Positions 1 to 13,152 of a DNA stretch of 64,000 nt are shown here, piece after piece. Source of the stretch: Ptiloglossa arizonensis (taxonomy: Eukaryota > Arthropoda > Insecta > Hymenoptera > Colletidae). The notes under the pieces were generated by a model, which was not told where the DNA came from, ran no database searches, and saw only the letters and a program-made list of their open reading frames with translations. The translations under genes and the position numbers were made by a program. Every line of letters starts with the position of its first letter. Position 1 is the first letter of the stretch. The stretch is taken from positions 124,001 to 188,000 of the forward strand of contig NW_027479046.1 in assembly GCF_051014685.1 (NCBI RefSeq), given 5' to 3'.

Positions 1-211
1 ACGTATAACGTATAACCTATAACGTATAACGTATAACGTATAACGTATAAAGTATAACGTATAACGTATAACGTATAACGTATAACGTATAACGTATAAC
101 GTATAACGTATAACGTATAAGGTATAACGTATAACGTATAACGTATAAAGTATAACGTATAACCAATAACGTATAACGTATAACGTATAACGTATAACGT
201 ATAACGTATAA

Positions 212-337
212 CGCATAAAGTATAACGCATAAAGTATAACGTATAACGTGTAACGTATAACGTGTAACGTATAACGTGTAACGTATAACGTGTATCGTAT
301 AACGTGTAACGTATAACGTGTAACGTATAACGTGTAA
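212..337. repeat. 14-bp dimer patches (alternating heptamers)
   Basis: Two adjacent stretches have a 14-bp rather than 7-bp period. At 212-239 CGCATAA alternates with AGTATAA (two dimers). At 247-337 CGTGTAA alternates with CGTATAA, with CGTGTAA starts at 247, 261, 275, 289, 303, 317 and 331; the 289 copy is CGTGTAT. Just downstream (about 395-449) CGTATGA appears repeatedly among normal units, partly at 14-bp spacing. This looks like local slippage amplification of a variant-plus-normal pair. Confidence 0.9.
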
Positions 338-449
338 CGTATAACGTATAACGTATAACGTATAACGTATAACGTATAACGTATAACGTATAACGTATGA
401 CGTATAACGTATGACGTATAACGTATAACGTATGACGTATAACGTATGA

Positions 450-686
450 CGTATAACGTATAACGTATAACGTATAACGTATAACGTATAACGTATAACG
501 TATAACGTATAACGTATAACGTATAACGTATAACGTATAACGTATAACGTATAACGTATAACGTATAACGTATAACGTATAACGTATAACGTATAACGTA
601 TAACGTATAACGTATAACGTATAACGTATAACGTATAACGTATAACGTATAACGTATAACGTATAACGTATAACGTATAACGTATA
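450..686. repeat. Pure CGTATAA run
   Basis: An uninterrupted run of about 34 perfect heptamers, between the last CGTATGA variant and a CGTCTAA variant at 687. Comparable perfect runs occur elsewhere, for example about 1,317-1,653, 28,861-29,148, 35,436-35,797, 43,641-43,972, 50,049-50,393, 52,339-52,703, 59,390-59,652 and 62,731-62,998. Nothing but the repeat is present in them. Confidence 0.9.
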
Positions 687-806
687 ACGTCTAACGTATA
701 ACGTATAACGTATAACGTATAACGTATAACGTATAACGTATAACGTATAACGTATAACGTATAACGTATAACGTATAACGTATAACGTATAACGTATAAC
801 GTATAA

Positions 807-2942
807 CGTGTAACGAAGAACGTATAACGGATAACGTAAAACGTATAACATATATCCTATAACGCATAACGTATATCGTATAACGCATAATGTATAGCGA
901 ATAACGCATAACGTATAACGTATAACGTATAACGTATAACGTATAACGTATAACGTATAACGTATAACGTATAACGTATAACGTATAACGTATAACGTAT
1001 AACGTATAACGTATAACGTATAACGTATAACGTATAACGTATAACGTATAACGTATAACGTATAACGTATAACGTATAACGTATAACGTATAACGTATAA
1101 CGTATAACGTATAACGTATAACGAATAACGTATAACGTATAACGTATAACGTATAACGTATAACGTATAACGTATAACGTATAACGTATAACGTATAACG
1201 TATAACGTGTAACGAAGAACGTATAACGGATAACGTAAAACGTATAACATATATCCTATAACGCATAACGCATAACGTATATCGTATAACGCATAACGTA
1301 TAGCGAATAACGCATAACGTATAACGTATAACGTATAACGTATAACGTATAACGTATAACGTATAACGTATAACGTATAACGTATAACGTATAACGTATA
1401 ACGTATAACGTATAACGTATAACGTATAACGTATAACGTATAACGTATAACGTATAACGTATAACGTATAACGTATAACGTATAACGTATAACGTATAAC
1501 GTATAACGTATAACGTATAACGTATAACGTATAACGTATAACGTATAACGTATAACGTATAACGTATAACGTATAACGTATAACGTATAACGTATAACGT
1601 ATAACGTATAACGTATAACGTATAACGTATAACGTATAACGTATAACGTATAACGTGTAACGAAGAACGTATAACGGATAACGTAAAACGTATAACATAT
1701 ATCCTATAACGCATAACGTATATCGTATAACGTATAACGTATAACGTATAACGTATAACGTATAACGTATAACGTGTAACGAAGAACGTATAACGTATAA
1801 CGTATAACGTATAAGGTATAACGTATAACGTATAACGTATAACGTATAACGTGTAACGAAGAACGTATAACGAAGAACGTAAAACGTATAACGTATATCG
1901 TATAACGCATAACGTATAAGGTATAACGTATAACGTATAACGTATAACGTATAACGTGTAACGAAGATCGTATAACGAAGAACGTAAAACGTATAACGTA
2001 TATCGTATAACGCATAACGTATAGCGAATAACGCATAACGTATAACGTATAACGTATAACGTATAACGTATAACGTATAACGTATAACGTATAACGTATA
2101 ACGTATAACGTATAACGTATAACGTATAACGTATAACGTATAACGTATAACGTATAACGTATAACGTGTAACGTATAACGTATAACGTATAACGTATAAC
2201 GTATAACGTATAACGTGTAACGAAGAACGTATAACGGATAACGTAAAACGTATAACATATATCCTATAACGCATAACGTATATCGTATAACGCATAACGT
2301 ATAGCGAATAACGCATAACGTATAACGTATAACGTATAACGTATAACGTATAACGTATAACGTATAACGTATAACGTGTAACGAAGAACGTATAACGTAT
2401 AACGTATAACGTATAAGGTATAACGTATAACGTATAACGTGTAACGTATAACGTATATCGTGTAACGAAGAACGTATAACGAAGAACGTAAAACGTATAA
2501 CGTATATCGTATAACGCATAACGTATAGCGAATAACGCATAACGTATAACGCATAACGTATAACGTATAACGTATAACGTATAACGTATAACGTATAACG
2601 TATAACGTATAACGTATAACGTATAACGTATAACGTATAACGTATAACGTATAACGTATAACGTATAACGTATAACGTATAACGTATAACGTATAACGTA
2701 TAACGTATAACGTATAACGTATAACGTATAACGTATAACGTATAACGTATAACGTATAACGTAAAACATATGACGTATTACATATTACGTATAACGTATA
2801 ACGTATAACGTATAACGTATAACGTATAACGCATAACGTGTAACGAAGAACGTATAACGGATAACGTAAAACGTATAACATATATCCTATAACGCATAAC
2901 GTATATCGTATAACGCATAACGTATAGCGAATAACGCATAAC
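807..2942. repeat. Left-segment variant cassette, five copies
   Basis: A cassette starting CGTGTAA then CGAAGAA, CGTATAA, CGGATAA, CGTAAAA, followed by a CATATAT, CCTATAA, CGCATAA group and usually a CGTATAG, CGAATAA, CGCATAA group, begins at 807, 1206, 1654, 2214 and 2837. The spacings are 399, 448, 560 and 623 bp, exactly 57, 64, 80 and 89 heptamers. The 1654 copy loses its tail after the CGTATAT unit. Related shorter cassettes, where CGAAGAA is followed by normal units or by a second CGAAGAA and CGTAAAA, occur near 1,772, 1,851, 1,956 (here CGAAGAT), 2,376, 2,459, 4,000 and 4,077. The spacer between copies is mostly perfect CGTATAA. Confidence 0.85.
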
Positions 2943-3452
2943 GTATAACGTATAACGTATAACGTATAACGTATAACGTATAACGAATAACGTATAACGT
3001 ATAACGTATAACGTATAACGTATAACGTATAACGTATAACGTATAACGTATAACGTATAACGTATAACGTATAACGTATAACGTATAACGTATAACGCAT
3101 AACGTATAACGCATAACGCATAACGTATAACGTATAACGTATAACGTATAACGTATAACGTATAACGTATAACGTATAACGTATAACGTATAACGTATAA
3201 CGTATAACGTATAACGTATAACGTATAACGTATAACGTATAACGTATAACGTATAACGTATAACGTATAACGTATAACGTAAAACGTATAGCGTATAATG
3301 TATAACGTATAACGTAAAACGTATGACGTGTTACATATTACGTATATCGTATAACGTATAACGTATAACGTATAACGTATAGCGTATAACGTATAACGTA
3401 TAACGCATAACGTCTAACGTGTGACATATCACGTATAAGGTATGACCTATAA
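2759..3452. repeat. Strongly diverged heptamer cluster
   Basis: Two homologous patches combine CGTAAAA with CGTATGA-like, TTA-containing and CATATTA units: about 2,759-2,790 and 3,313-3,343. A further patch at about 3,403-3,452 has CGCATAA, CGTCTAA, CGTGTGA, CATATCA, CGTATAA, GGTATGA and CCTATAA in succession. An obvious relative of this last patch lies at 5,211-5,258. These are among the most divergent stretches in the window, yet the 7-base phase is preserved through them. No coding or structural RNA signal is seen. Confidence 0.8.
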
Positions 3453-5210
3453 CGTATAACGTATAACGTATAACGTATAACGTATAACGTATAACGTATA
3501 GGGTATAACGTATAACGTATGACGTATAACCTATAACGTATAACGTATAACGTATAACGTATAACGTATAACGTATAACGTATGACGTGTAACGTATAAC
3601 GTATAACGTATTACGTATAACCTATAACGTATAACGTATAACGAATAACGTATAACATATAACGTATAACGTATGACGTATAACGTATAACGTATAACGT
3701 ATAACGTATAACGTATAACGTATAACGTATAACGTATAACGTATAACGTATAACGTATAACGTATAACGTATAACGTATAACGTATAACGTTTAACGTAT
3801 AACGTATAACGTATAACGTATAACGTATAACGTATAACGTATAACGTATAACGTATAACGTATAACGTATAACGTATAACGTATAACGTATAACGTCTAA
3901 CGAAGAACGTATAACGTATAACGTATAACGTATAAGGTATAACGTATAACGTATAACGTATAACCTATAACGTATAACGTATAACGTATAACGTATAACG
4001 TGTAACGAAGAACGTATAACGTATAACGTATAACGTATAAGGTATAACGTATAACGTATAACGTATAACGTATAACGTGTAACGAAGAACGTATAACGAA
4101 GAACGTAAAACGTATAACGTATAACGTATAACGTATAACGTATAACGCATAACGTATAACGCATAACGTATAACGCATAACGTATAACGTATAACGTATA
4201 ACGTATAACGTATAACGTATAACGTATTACGTATAACCTATAACGTATAACGTATAACGAATAACGTATAACGTATAACGTATAACGTATGACGTATAAC
4301 GTATAACGTATAACGTATAACGCATAACGTATAGCGAATAACGCATAACGTATAACGTATAACGTATAACGTATAACGTATAACGTATAACGTATAACGT
4401 ATAACGTATAACGTATGACGTGTAACGTATAACGTATAACGTATTACGTATAACCTATAACGTATAACGTATAACGAATAACGTATAACGTATAACGTAT
4501 AACGTATAACGTATAACGTATAACGTATAACGTATAACGTATAACGTATAACGTATAACGTATAACTTATAACGTATAACGTGTAACGTATAACGTATAA
4601 CGTATAACGTATAACGTATAACGTATAACGTATAACGTATAACGTACAACGTATAACGTATAACGTATATCCTATAACGCATAACGTATAACGTATAACG
4701 TATAACGTATAACGTATAACGTATAACGTATAACGTATAACGTATAACGTATAACGTATAACGTATAACGTATAACGTATAACGTATAACTTATAACGTA
4801 TAACGTGTAACGTATAACGTATAACGTATAACGTATAACGTATTACGTATAACCTATAACGTATAACGTATAACGAATAACGTATAACGTATAACGTATA
4901 ACGTATGACGTATAACGTATAACGTATAACGTATAACGCATAACGTATAGCGAATAACGCATAACGTATAACGTATAACGTATAACGTATAACGTATAAC
5001 GTATAACGTATAACGTATAACGTATAACGTATAACGTATAACGCATAACGTATAACGCATAACGTATAACGCATAACGTATAACGTATAACGTATAACGT
5101 ATAACGTATAACGTATAACCAATAACGTATAACGTATAACGTATAACGTATAACGTATAACGTATAACGTATAACGTATAACGTATAACGTATAACGTAT
5201 AACGTATAAC

Positions 5211-5258
5211 GCATAGCGTCTAACGTATGACATATCACGTATAAGGTATGACCTATAA
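5211..5258. repeat. Diverged patch homologous to 3,403-3,452
   Basis: A run of consecutive variants (CGCATAG, CGTCTAA, CGTATGA, CATATCA, CGTATAA, GGTATGA, CCTATAA) that matches the patch at 3,403-3,452 except for two substitutions. It lies at the boundary between the left segment and higher-order repeat family A, so the boundary may be an old block junction. Confidence 0.75.
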
Positions 5259-6453
5259 CGTATAACGTATAACGTATAACGTATAACGTATAACGTATAA
5301 GGTAAAACGTATAACGTACAACGTTTAACGTATAATGTCTAACGTATAACGTATAACGTATAACGTATAACGTATAACGTATAACGTATAACGTATAACG
5401 TATAACGTATAAGGTATAACGTATAACGTAAAGCGTATAACGTATAACGTATAACGTATAACGTACAACGTTTAACGTATAACGAATAACGCATAACGTA
5501 TAACGTATAACGTATAACGTACAGCGTATAACGTATAACGTATATCCTATAACACATAACGTATAATGTATAACGTATAATATAACGTATAACGTATAAC
5601 GTATAACGTATAACGTATACCGTATAACGTATAACGTATAACGTATAACGTATAACGTATAACGTATAACGTATAACTTATAACGTATAACGTGTAACGT
5701 ATAACGTATAACGTATAACGTATAACGTATAACGTATAACGTATAACGTATAACGTACAACGTATAACGTATAACGTATATCCTATAACGCATAACGTAT
5801 AACGTATAACGTATAACGTATAACGTATAACGTATAACGTATAACGTATAACGTATAACGTATAACGTATAACGTATAACGTATGTCGTATAACGTATAA
5901 CGTATAACGTATAACGTATAACGTATAACGTATAACGTATAACGTATAACGTATAACGTATAACGTACAACGTATAACGTATAACGTATATCCTATAACG
6001 CATAACGTATAACGTATAACGTATAACGTATAACGTATAACGTATAACGTATAACGTATAACGTATAACGTATAACGTATAACGTATAACGTATAACGTA
6101 TAACGTATAACGTATAACGTATAACGTATAACGTATAACGTATAACGTATAACGTATAACGTATAACGTACAACGTTTAACGTATAACGTATAACGTAGA
6201 ACGTATAACGTATAACGTACAACGTATAACGTATAACGTATAACGTATAACGTATAACGTATAACGTACAACGTATAACGTATAACGTATAACGTATAAC
6301 GTATAACGTATAACGTATAACGTATAACGTGTAACGTATAACGTATAACGTATAACGTATAACGTATAACGTATAACGTATAACGTATAACGTATAACGT
6401 ATAACGTATAACGTATAACGTATAACGTATAACGTATAACGTATAACGTATAA

Positions 6454-7760
6454 CGTACAACGTTTAACGTATAACGTCTAACGTATAACGTATAACGTAT
6501 AACGTATAACGTATAACGTATAACGTATAACGTATAACGTATAACGTATAACGTATAAGGTATAACGTATAACGTATAACGTATAACGTATAACGTATAA
6601 CGTATAACGTACAACGTTTAACGTATAACGAATAACGCATAACGTATAACGTATAACGTATAACGTACAACGTATAACGTATAACGTATATCCTATAACA
6701 CATAACGTATAATGTATAACGTATAATATAACGTATAACGTATAACGTATAACGTATAACGTATACCGTATAACGTATAACGTATAACGTATAACGTATA
6801 ACGTATAACGTATAACGTATAACTTATAACGTATAACGTGTAACGTATAACGTATAACGTATAACGTATAACGTATAACGTATAACGTATAACGTATAAC
6901 GTACAACGTATAACGTATAACATATATCCTATAACGCATAACGTATAACGTATAACGTATAACGTATAACGTATAACGTATAACGTATAACGTATAACGT
7001 ATAACGTATAACGTATAACGTATAACGTATAACGTATAACGTATAACTTATAACGTATAACGTGTAACGTATAACGTATAACGTATAACGTATAACGTAT
7101 AACGTATAACGTATAACGTATAACGTATAACGTACAACGTATAACGTATAACGTATATCCTATAACGCATAACGTATAACGTATAACGTATAACGTATAA
7201 CGTATAACGTATAACGTATAACGTATAACGTATAACGTATAACGTATAACGTATGTCGTATAACGTATAACGTATAACGTATAACGTATAACGTATAACG
7301 TATAACGTATAACGTAGAACGTATAACGTATAACGTATAACGTACAACGTATAACGTATAACGTATATCCTATAACGCATAACGTATAACGTATAACGTA
7401 TAACGTATAACGTATAACGTATAACGTATAACGTATACCGTATAACGTATAACGTATAACGTATAACGTATAACGTATAACGTATAACGTATAACGTATA
7501 ACGTATAACGTAGAACGTATAACGTATAACGTATAACGTACAACGTATAACGTATAACGTATAACGTATAACGTATAACGTACAACGTATAACGTATAAC
7601 GTATAACGTATAACGTATAACGTATAACGTATAACGTATAACGTGTAACGTATAACGTATAACGTATAACGTATAACGTATAACGTATAACGTATAACGT
7701 ATAACGTATAACGTATAACGTATAACGTATAACGTATAACGTATAACGTATAACGTATAA
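6454..7760. repeat. Family A higher-order unit, long form (1,307 bp)
   Basis: It runs from one CGTACAA-CGTTTAA-CGTATAA-CGTCTAA landmark to the next. Length equals 187 units of 7 minus 2, the minus 2 being the single CG-deleted pentamer near 6,724. It is about 200 bp longer than the 1,104-bp reference unit, with extra CGTACAA, CGTAGAA and CGTATAC groups around 7,310-7,590. Confidence 0.8.
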
Positions 7761-8871
7761 CGTACAACGTTTAACGTATAACGTCTAACGTATAACGTAT
7801 AACGTATAACGTATAACGTATAACGTATAACGTATAACGTATAACGTATAACGTATAACGTATAAGGTATAACGTATAACGTATAACGTATAACGTATAA
7901 CGTATAACGTATAACGTACAACGTTTAACGTATAACGAATAACGCATAACGTATAACGTATAACGTATAACGTACAACGTATAGCGTATAACGTATATCC
8001 TATAACACATAACGTATAATGTATAACGTATAATATAACGTATAACGTATAACGTATAACGTATAACGTATACCGTATAACGTATAACGTATAACGTATA
8101 ACGTATAACGTATAACGTATAACGTATAACTTATAACGTATAACGTGTAACGTATAACGTATAACGTATAACGTATAACGTATAACGTATAACGTATAAC
8201 GTATAACGTACAACGTATAACGTATAACGTATATCCTATAACGCATAACGTATAACGTATAACGTATAACGTATAACGTATAACGTATAACGTATAACGT
8301 ATAACGTATAACGTATAACGTATAACGTATAACGTATAACGTATAACGTATAACTTATAACGTATAACGTGTAACGTATAACGTATAACGTATAACGTAT
8401 AACGTATAACGTATAACGTATAACGTATAACGTACAACGTATAACGTATAACGTATATCCTATAACGCATAACGTATAACGTATAACGTATAACGTATAA
8501 CGTATAACGTATAACGTATAACGTATAACGTATAACGTATAACGTATGTCGTATAACGTATAACGTATAACGTATAACGTATAACGTATAACGTATAACG
8601 TATAACGTATAACGTATAACGTATAACGTATAACGTATAACGTACAACGTATAACGTATAACGTATATCCTATAACGCATAACGTATAACGTATAACGTA
8701 TAACGTATAACGTATAACGTATAACGTATAAAGTATAACGTATAACGTATAACGTATAACGTATAACGTATAACGTATAACGTATAACGTATAACGTATA
8801 ACGTATAACGTATAACGTATAATGTATAACGTATAACGTATAACGTATAACGTATAACGTATAACGTATAA
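7761..8871. repeat. Family A higher-order unit (1,111 bp)
   Basis: A complete unit with the standard landmark order. Length is 159 units of 7 minus 2, one heptamer more than the reference unit at 12,049-13,152. The pentamer is near 8,031. CTTATAA-CGTATAA-CGTGTAA groups occur near 8,130 and 8,353, CGTATGT near 8,543, AGTATAA near 8,731 and TGTATAA near 8,822. A rare CGTATAG after CGTACAA (about 7,976-7,985) is shared with the unit at 12,049. Confidence 0.85.
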
Positions 8872-11800
8872 CGTACAACGTTTAACGTATAACGTCTAAC
8901 GTATAACGTATAACGTATAACGTATAACGTATAACGTATAACGTATAACGTATAACGTATAACGTATAACGTATAAGGTATAACGTATAACGTATAACGT
9001 ATAACGTATAACGTATAACGTATAACGTACAACGTTTAACGTATAACGAATAACGCATAACGTATAACGTATAACGTATAACGTACAACGTATAACGTAT
9101 AACGTATATCCTATAACACATAACGTATAATGTATAACGTATAATATAACGTATAACGTATAACGTATAACGTATAACGTATACCGTATAACGTATAACG
9201 TATAACGTATAACGTATAACGTATAACGTATAACGTATAACTTATAACGTATAACGTGTAACGTATAACGTATAACGTATAACGTATAACGTATAACGTA
9301 TAACGTATAACGTATAACGTACAACGTATAACGTATAACGTATATCCTATAACGCATAACGTATAACGTATAACGTATAACGTATAACGTATAACGTATA
9401 ACGTATAACGTATAACGTATAACGTATGTCGTTTAACGTATAACGTATAACGTATAACGTATAACGTATAACGTATAACGTATAACGTATAACGTATAAC
9501 GTATAACGTATAACGTACAACGTATAACGTATAACGTATATCCTATAACGCATAACGTATAACGTATAACGTATAACGTATAACGTATAACGTATAACGT
9601 ATAACGTATATCGTATAACGTATAACGTATAACGTATAACGTATAACGTATAACGTATAACGTATAACGTATAACGTATAACGTATAACGTATAACGTAT
9701 AACGTATAACGTATAACGTATAACGTATAACGTACAACGTTTAACGTATAACGTATAACGTAGAACGTATAACGTATAACGTACAACGTATAACGTATAA
9801 CGTATAACGTATAACGTATAACGTATAAGGTATAACGTATAACGTATAACGTATAACGTATAACGCATAACGTATAACGTACAACGTATAACGTATAACG
9901 TATATCCTATAACACATAACGTATAATGTATAACGTATAATATAACGTATAACGTATAACGTATAACGTATAACGTATACCGTATAACGTATAACGTATA
10001 ACGTATAACGTATAACGTATAACGTATAACGTATAACTTATAACGTATAACGTGTAACGTATAACGTATAACGTATAACGTATAACGTATAACGTATAAC
10101 GTATAACGTATAACGTACAACGTATAACGTATAACATATATCCTATAACGCATAACGTATAACGTATAACGTATAACGTATAACGTATAACGTATAACGT
10201 ATAACGTATAACGTATAACGTATAACGTATAACGTATAACGTATAACGTATAACGTATAACGTATAACGTATAACGTATAACGTATAACGTATAACGTAT
10301 AACGTATAACGTATAACGTATAACGTATAACGTATAACGTATAACGTATAACGTATAACGTATAACGTATAACGTATAACGTATAACGTATAAGGTATAA
10401 CGTATAACGTATAACGTATAACGTATAACGTATAACGTATAACGTACAACGTTTAACGTATAACGAATAACGCATAACGTATAACGTATAACGTATAACG
10501 TACAACGTATAACGTATAACGTATATCCTATAACACATAACGTATAATGTATAACGTATAATATAACGTATAACGTATAACGTATAACGTATAACGTATA
10601 CCGTATAACGTATAACGTATAACGTATAACGTATAACGTATAACGTATAACGTATAACTTATAACGTATAACGTGTAACGTATAACGTATAACGTATAAC
10701 GTATAACGTATAACGTATAACGTATAACGTATAACGTACAACGTATAACGTATAACATATATCCTATAACGCATAACGTATAACGTATAACGTATAACGT
10801 ATAACGTATAACGTATAACGTATAACGTATAACGTATAACGTATAACGTATAACGTATAACGTATAACGTATAACGTATAACTTATAACGTATAACGTGT
10901 AACGTATAACGTATAACGTATAACGTATAACGTATAACGTATAACGTATAACGTATAACGTATAACGTACAACGTATAACGTATAACGTATATCCTATAA
11001 CGCATAACGTATAACGTATAACGTATAACGTATAACGTATAACGTATAACGTATAACGTATAACGTATAACGTATAACGTATAACGTATGTCGTATAACG
11101 TATAACGTATAACGTATAACGTATAACGTATAACGTATAACGTATAACGTAGAACGTATAACGTATAACGTATAACGTACAACGTATAACGTATAACGTA
11201 TATCCTATAACGCATAACGTATAACGTATAACGTATAACGTATAACGTATAACGTATAACGTATAAAGTATAACGTATAACGTATAACGTATAACGTATA
11301 ACGTATAACGTATAACGTATAACGTATAACGTATAACGTATAACGTATAACGTATAACGTATAATGTATAACGTATAACGTATAACGTATAACGTATAAC
11401 GTATAACGTATAACGTACAACGTTTAACGTATAACGTCTAACGTATAACGTATAACGTATAACGTATAACGTATAACGTATAACGTATAACGTATAACGT
11501 ATAACGTATAACGTATAAGGTATAACGTATAACGTATAACGTATAACGTATAACGTATAACGTATAACGTACAACGTTTAACGTATAACGAATAACGCAT
11601 AACGTATAACGTATAACGTATAACGTACAACGTATAACGTATAACGTATATCCTATAACACATAACGTATAATGTATAACGTATAATATAACGTATAACG
11701 TATAACGTATAACGTATAACGTATACCGTATAACGTATAACGTATAACGTATAACGTATAACGTATAACGTATAACGTATAACGTATAACGTATAACGTA

Positions 11801-12048
11801 GAACGTATAACGTATAACGTACAACGTATAACGTATAACGTATAACGTATAACGTATAACGTATAACGTACAACGTATAACGTATAACGTATAACGTATA
11901 ACGTATAACGTATAACGTATAACGTATAACGTGTAACGTATAACGTATAACGTATAACGTATAACGTATAACGTATAACGTATAACGTATAACGTATAAC
12001 GTATAACGTATAACGTATAACGTATAACGTATAACGTATAACGTATAA

Positions 12049-13152
12049 CGTACAACGTTTAACGTATAACGTCTAACGTATAACGTATAACGTATAACGT
12101 ATAACGTATAACGTATAACGTATAACGTATAACGTATAACGTATAACGTATAAGGTATAACGTATAACGTATAACGTATAACGTATAACGTATAACGTAT
12201 AACGTACAACGTTTAACGTATAACGAATAACGCATAACGTATAACGTATAACGTATAACGTACAACGTATAGCGTATAACGTATATCCTATAACACATAA
12301 CGTATAATGTATAACGTATAATATAACGTATAACGTATAACGTATAACGTATAACGTATACCGTATAACGTATAACGTATAACGTATAACGTATAACGTA
12401 TAACGTATAACGTATAACTTATAACGTATAACGTGTAACGTATAACGTATAACGTATAACGTATAACGTATAACGTATAACGTATAACGTATAACGTACA
12501 ACGTATAACGTATAACGTATATCCTATAACGCATAACGTATAACGTATAACGTATAACGTATAACGTATAACGTATAACGTATAACGTATAACGTATAAC
12601 GTATAACGTATAACGTATAACGTATAACGTATAACGTATAACTTATAACGTATAACGTGTAACGTATAACGTATAACGTATAACGTATAACGTATAACGT
12701 ATAACGTATAACGTATAACGTACAACGTATAACGTATAACGTATATCCTATAACGCATAACGTATAACGTATAACGTATAACGTATAACGTATAACGTAT
12801 AACGTATAACGTATAACGTATAACGTATAACGTATGTCGTATAACGTATAACGTATAACGTATAACGTATAACGTATAACGTATAACGTATAACGTATAA
12901 CGTATAACGTATAACGTATAACGTACAACGTATAACGTATAACGTATATCCTATAACGCATAACGTATAACGTATAACGTATAACGTATAACGTATAACG
13001 TATAACGTATAAAGTATAACGTATAACGTATAACGTATAACGTATAACGTATAACGTATAACGTATAACGTATAACGTATAACGTATAACGTATAACGTA
13101 TAATGTATAACGTATAACGTATAACGTATAACGTATAACGTATAACGTATAA
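12049..13152. repeat. Family A reference higher-order unit (1,104 bp)
   Basis: The clearest monomer of family A: 157 heptamers plus one pentamer, 1,104 bp, followed directly by another unit starting at 13,153. In order it contains CGTACAA-CGTTTAA-CGTATAA-CGTCTAA (12,049), GGTATAA (about 12,152), CGTACAA-CGTTTAA-CGTATAA-CGAATAA-CGCATAA (about 12,205), the pentamer landmark (12,280-12,326), CGTATAC (about 12,355), CTTATAA with CGTGTAA (about 12,418 and 12,641), TATCCTATAACGCATAAC groups (about 12,520, 12,743 and 12,946), CGTATGT (about 12,831), AGTATAA (about 13,012) and TGTATAA (about 13,103). It is closely matched at about 23,120-24,230. Confidence 0.88.
12280..12326. repeat. Family A pentamer landmark (CG-deleted unit)
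   Basis: Units in order are CGTATAT (12,280), CCTATAA, CACATAA, CGTATAA, TGTATAA (12,308), CGTATAA, then the 5-base TATAA (12,322-12,326), which is a heptamer lacking its CG. The same seven-unit context recurs at about 17 places between 5.5 and 25.2 kb, each shifting the heptamer phase by -2. The copy near 24,503 has an extra A, and the copies near 14,582 and 16,633 have a second 5-base unit just upstream in place of CACATAA. Confidence 0.9.

Larger units (their letters stand above)
1..5330. repeat. Left segment, heterogeneous heptamer variants
   Basis: This segment has a different variant vocabulary from the rest of the array. CGAAGAA, CGGATAA and CGTAAAA cluster together, and isolated AGTATAA, GGTATAA and CCTATAA units are scattered through it. 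It lacks the CG-deleted pentamer that marks the later families. From about 4.5 kb it begins to show family A elements: CTTATAA followed two units later by CGTGTAA (near 4,566 and 4,793), and the TATCCTATAACGCATAAC landmark (near 4,667). It therefore grades into family A. No gene, RNA or mobile element is visible in it. It may be an older or array-edge portion, but that is inference from its higher diversity. Confidence 0.8.
11415..13152. repeat. Segment repeated at about 22.49-24.2 kb
   Basis: Landmark order and spacing from 11,415 agree with those from 22,486 at an offset of 11,071 bp for at least 800 bp, and the match continues in outline to about 13.1 kb. The offset is 1,584 units of 7 minus 17, which equals nine pentamers (-18) plus one 8-base unit (+1) lying between the copies. 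A visible difference is CGTATAG at about 12,265 against CGTATAA in the second copy. The two copies are separated by other family A and mixed sequence. Confidence 0.78.

Noticed and set aside
12280..12326. Pentamer sites as insertion scars or target-site duplications of a mobile element
   Set aside because: The change is a simple loss of CG from one heptamer, with no inserted sequence or flanking duplication beyond the repeat itself.
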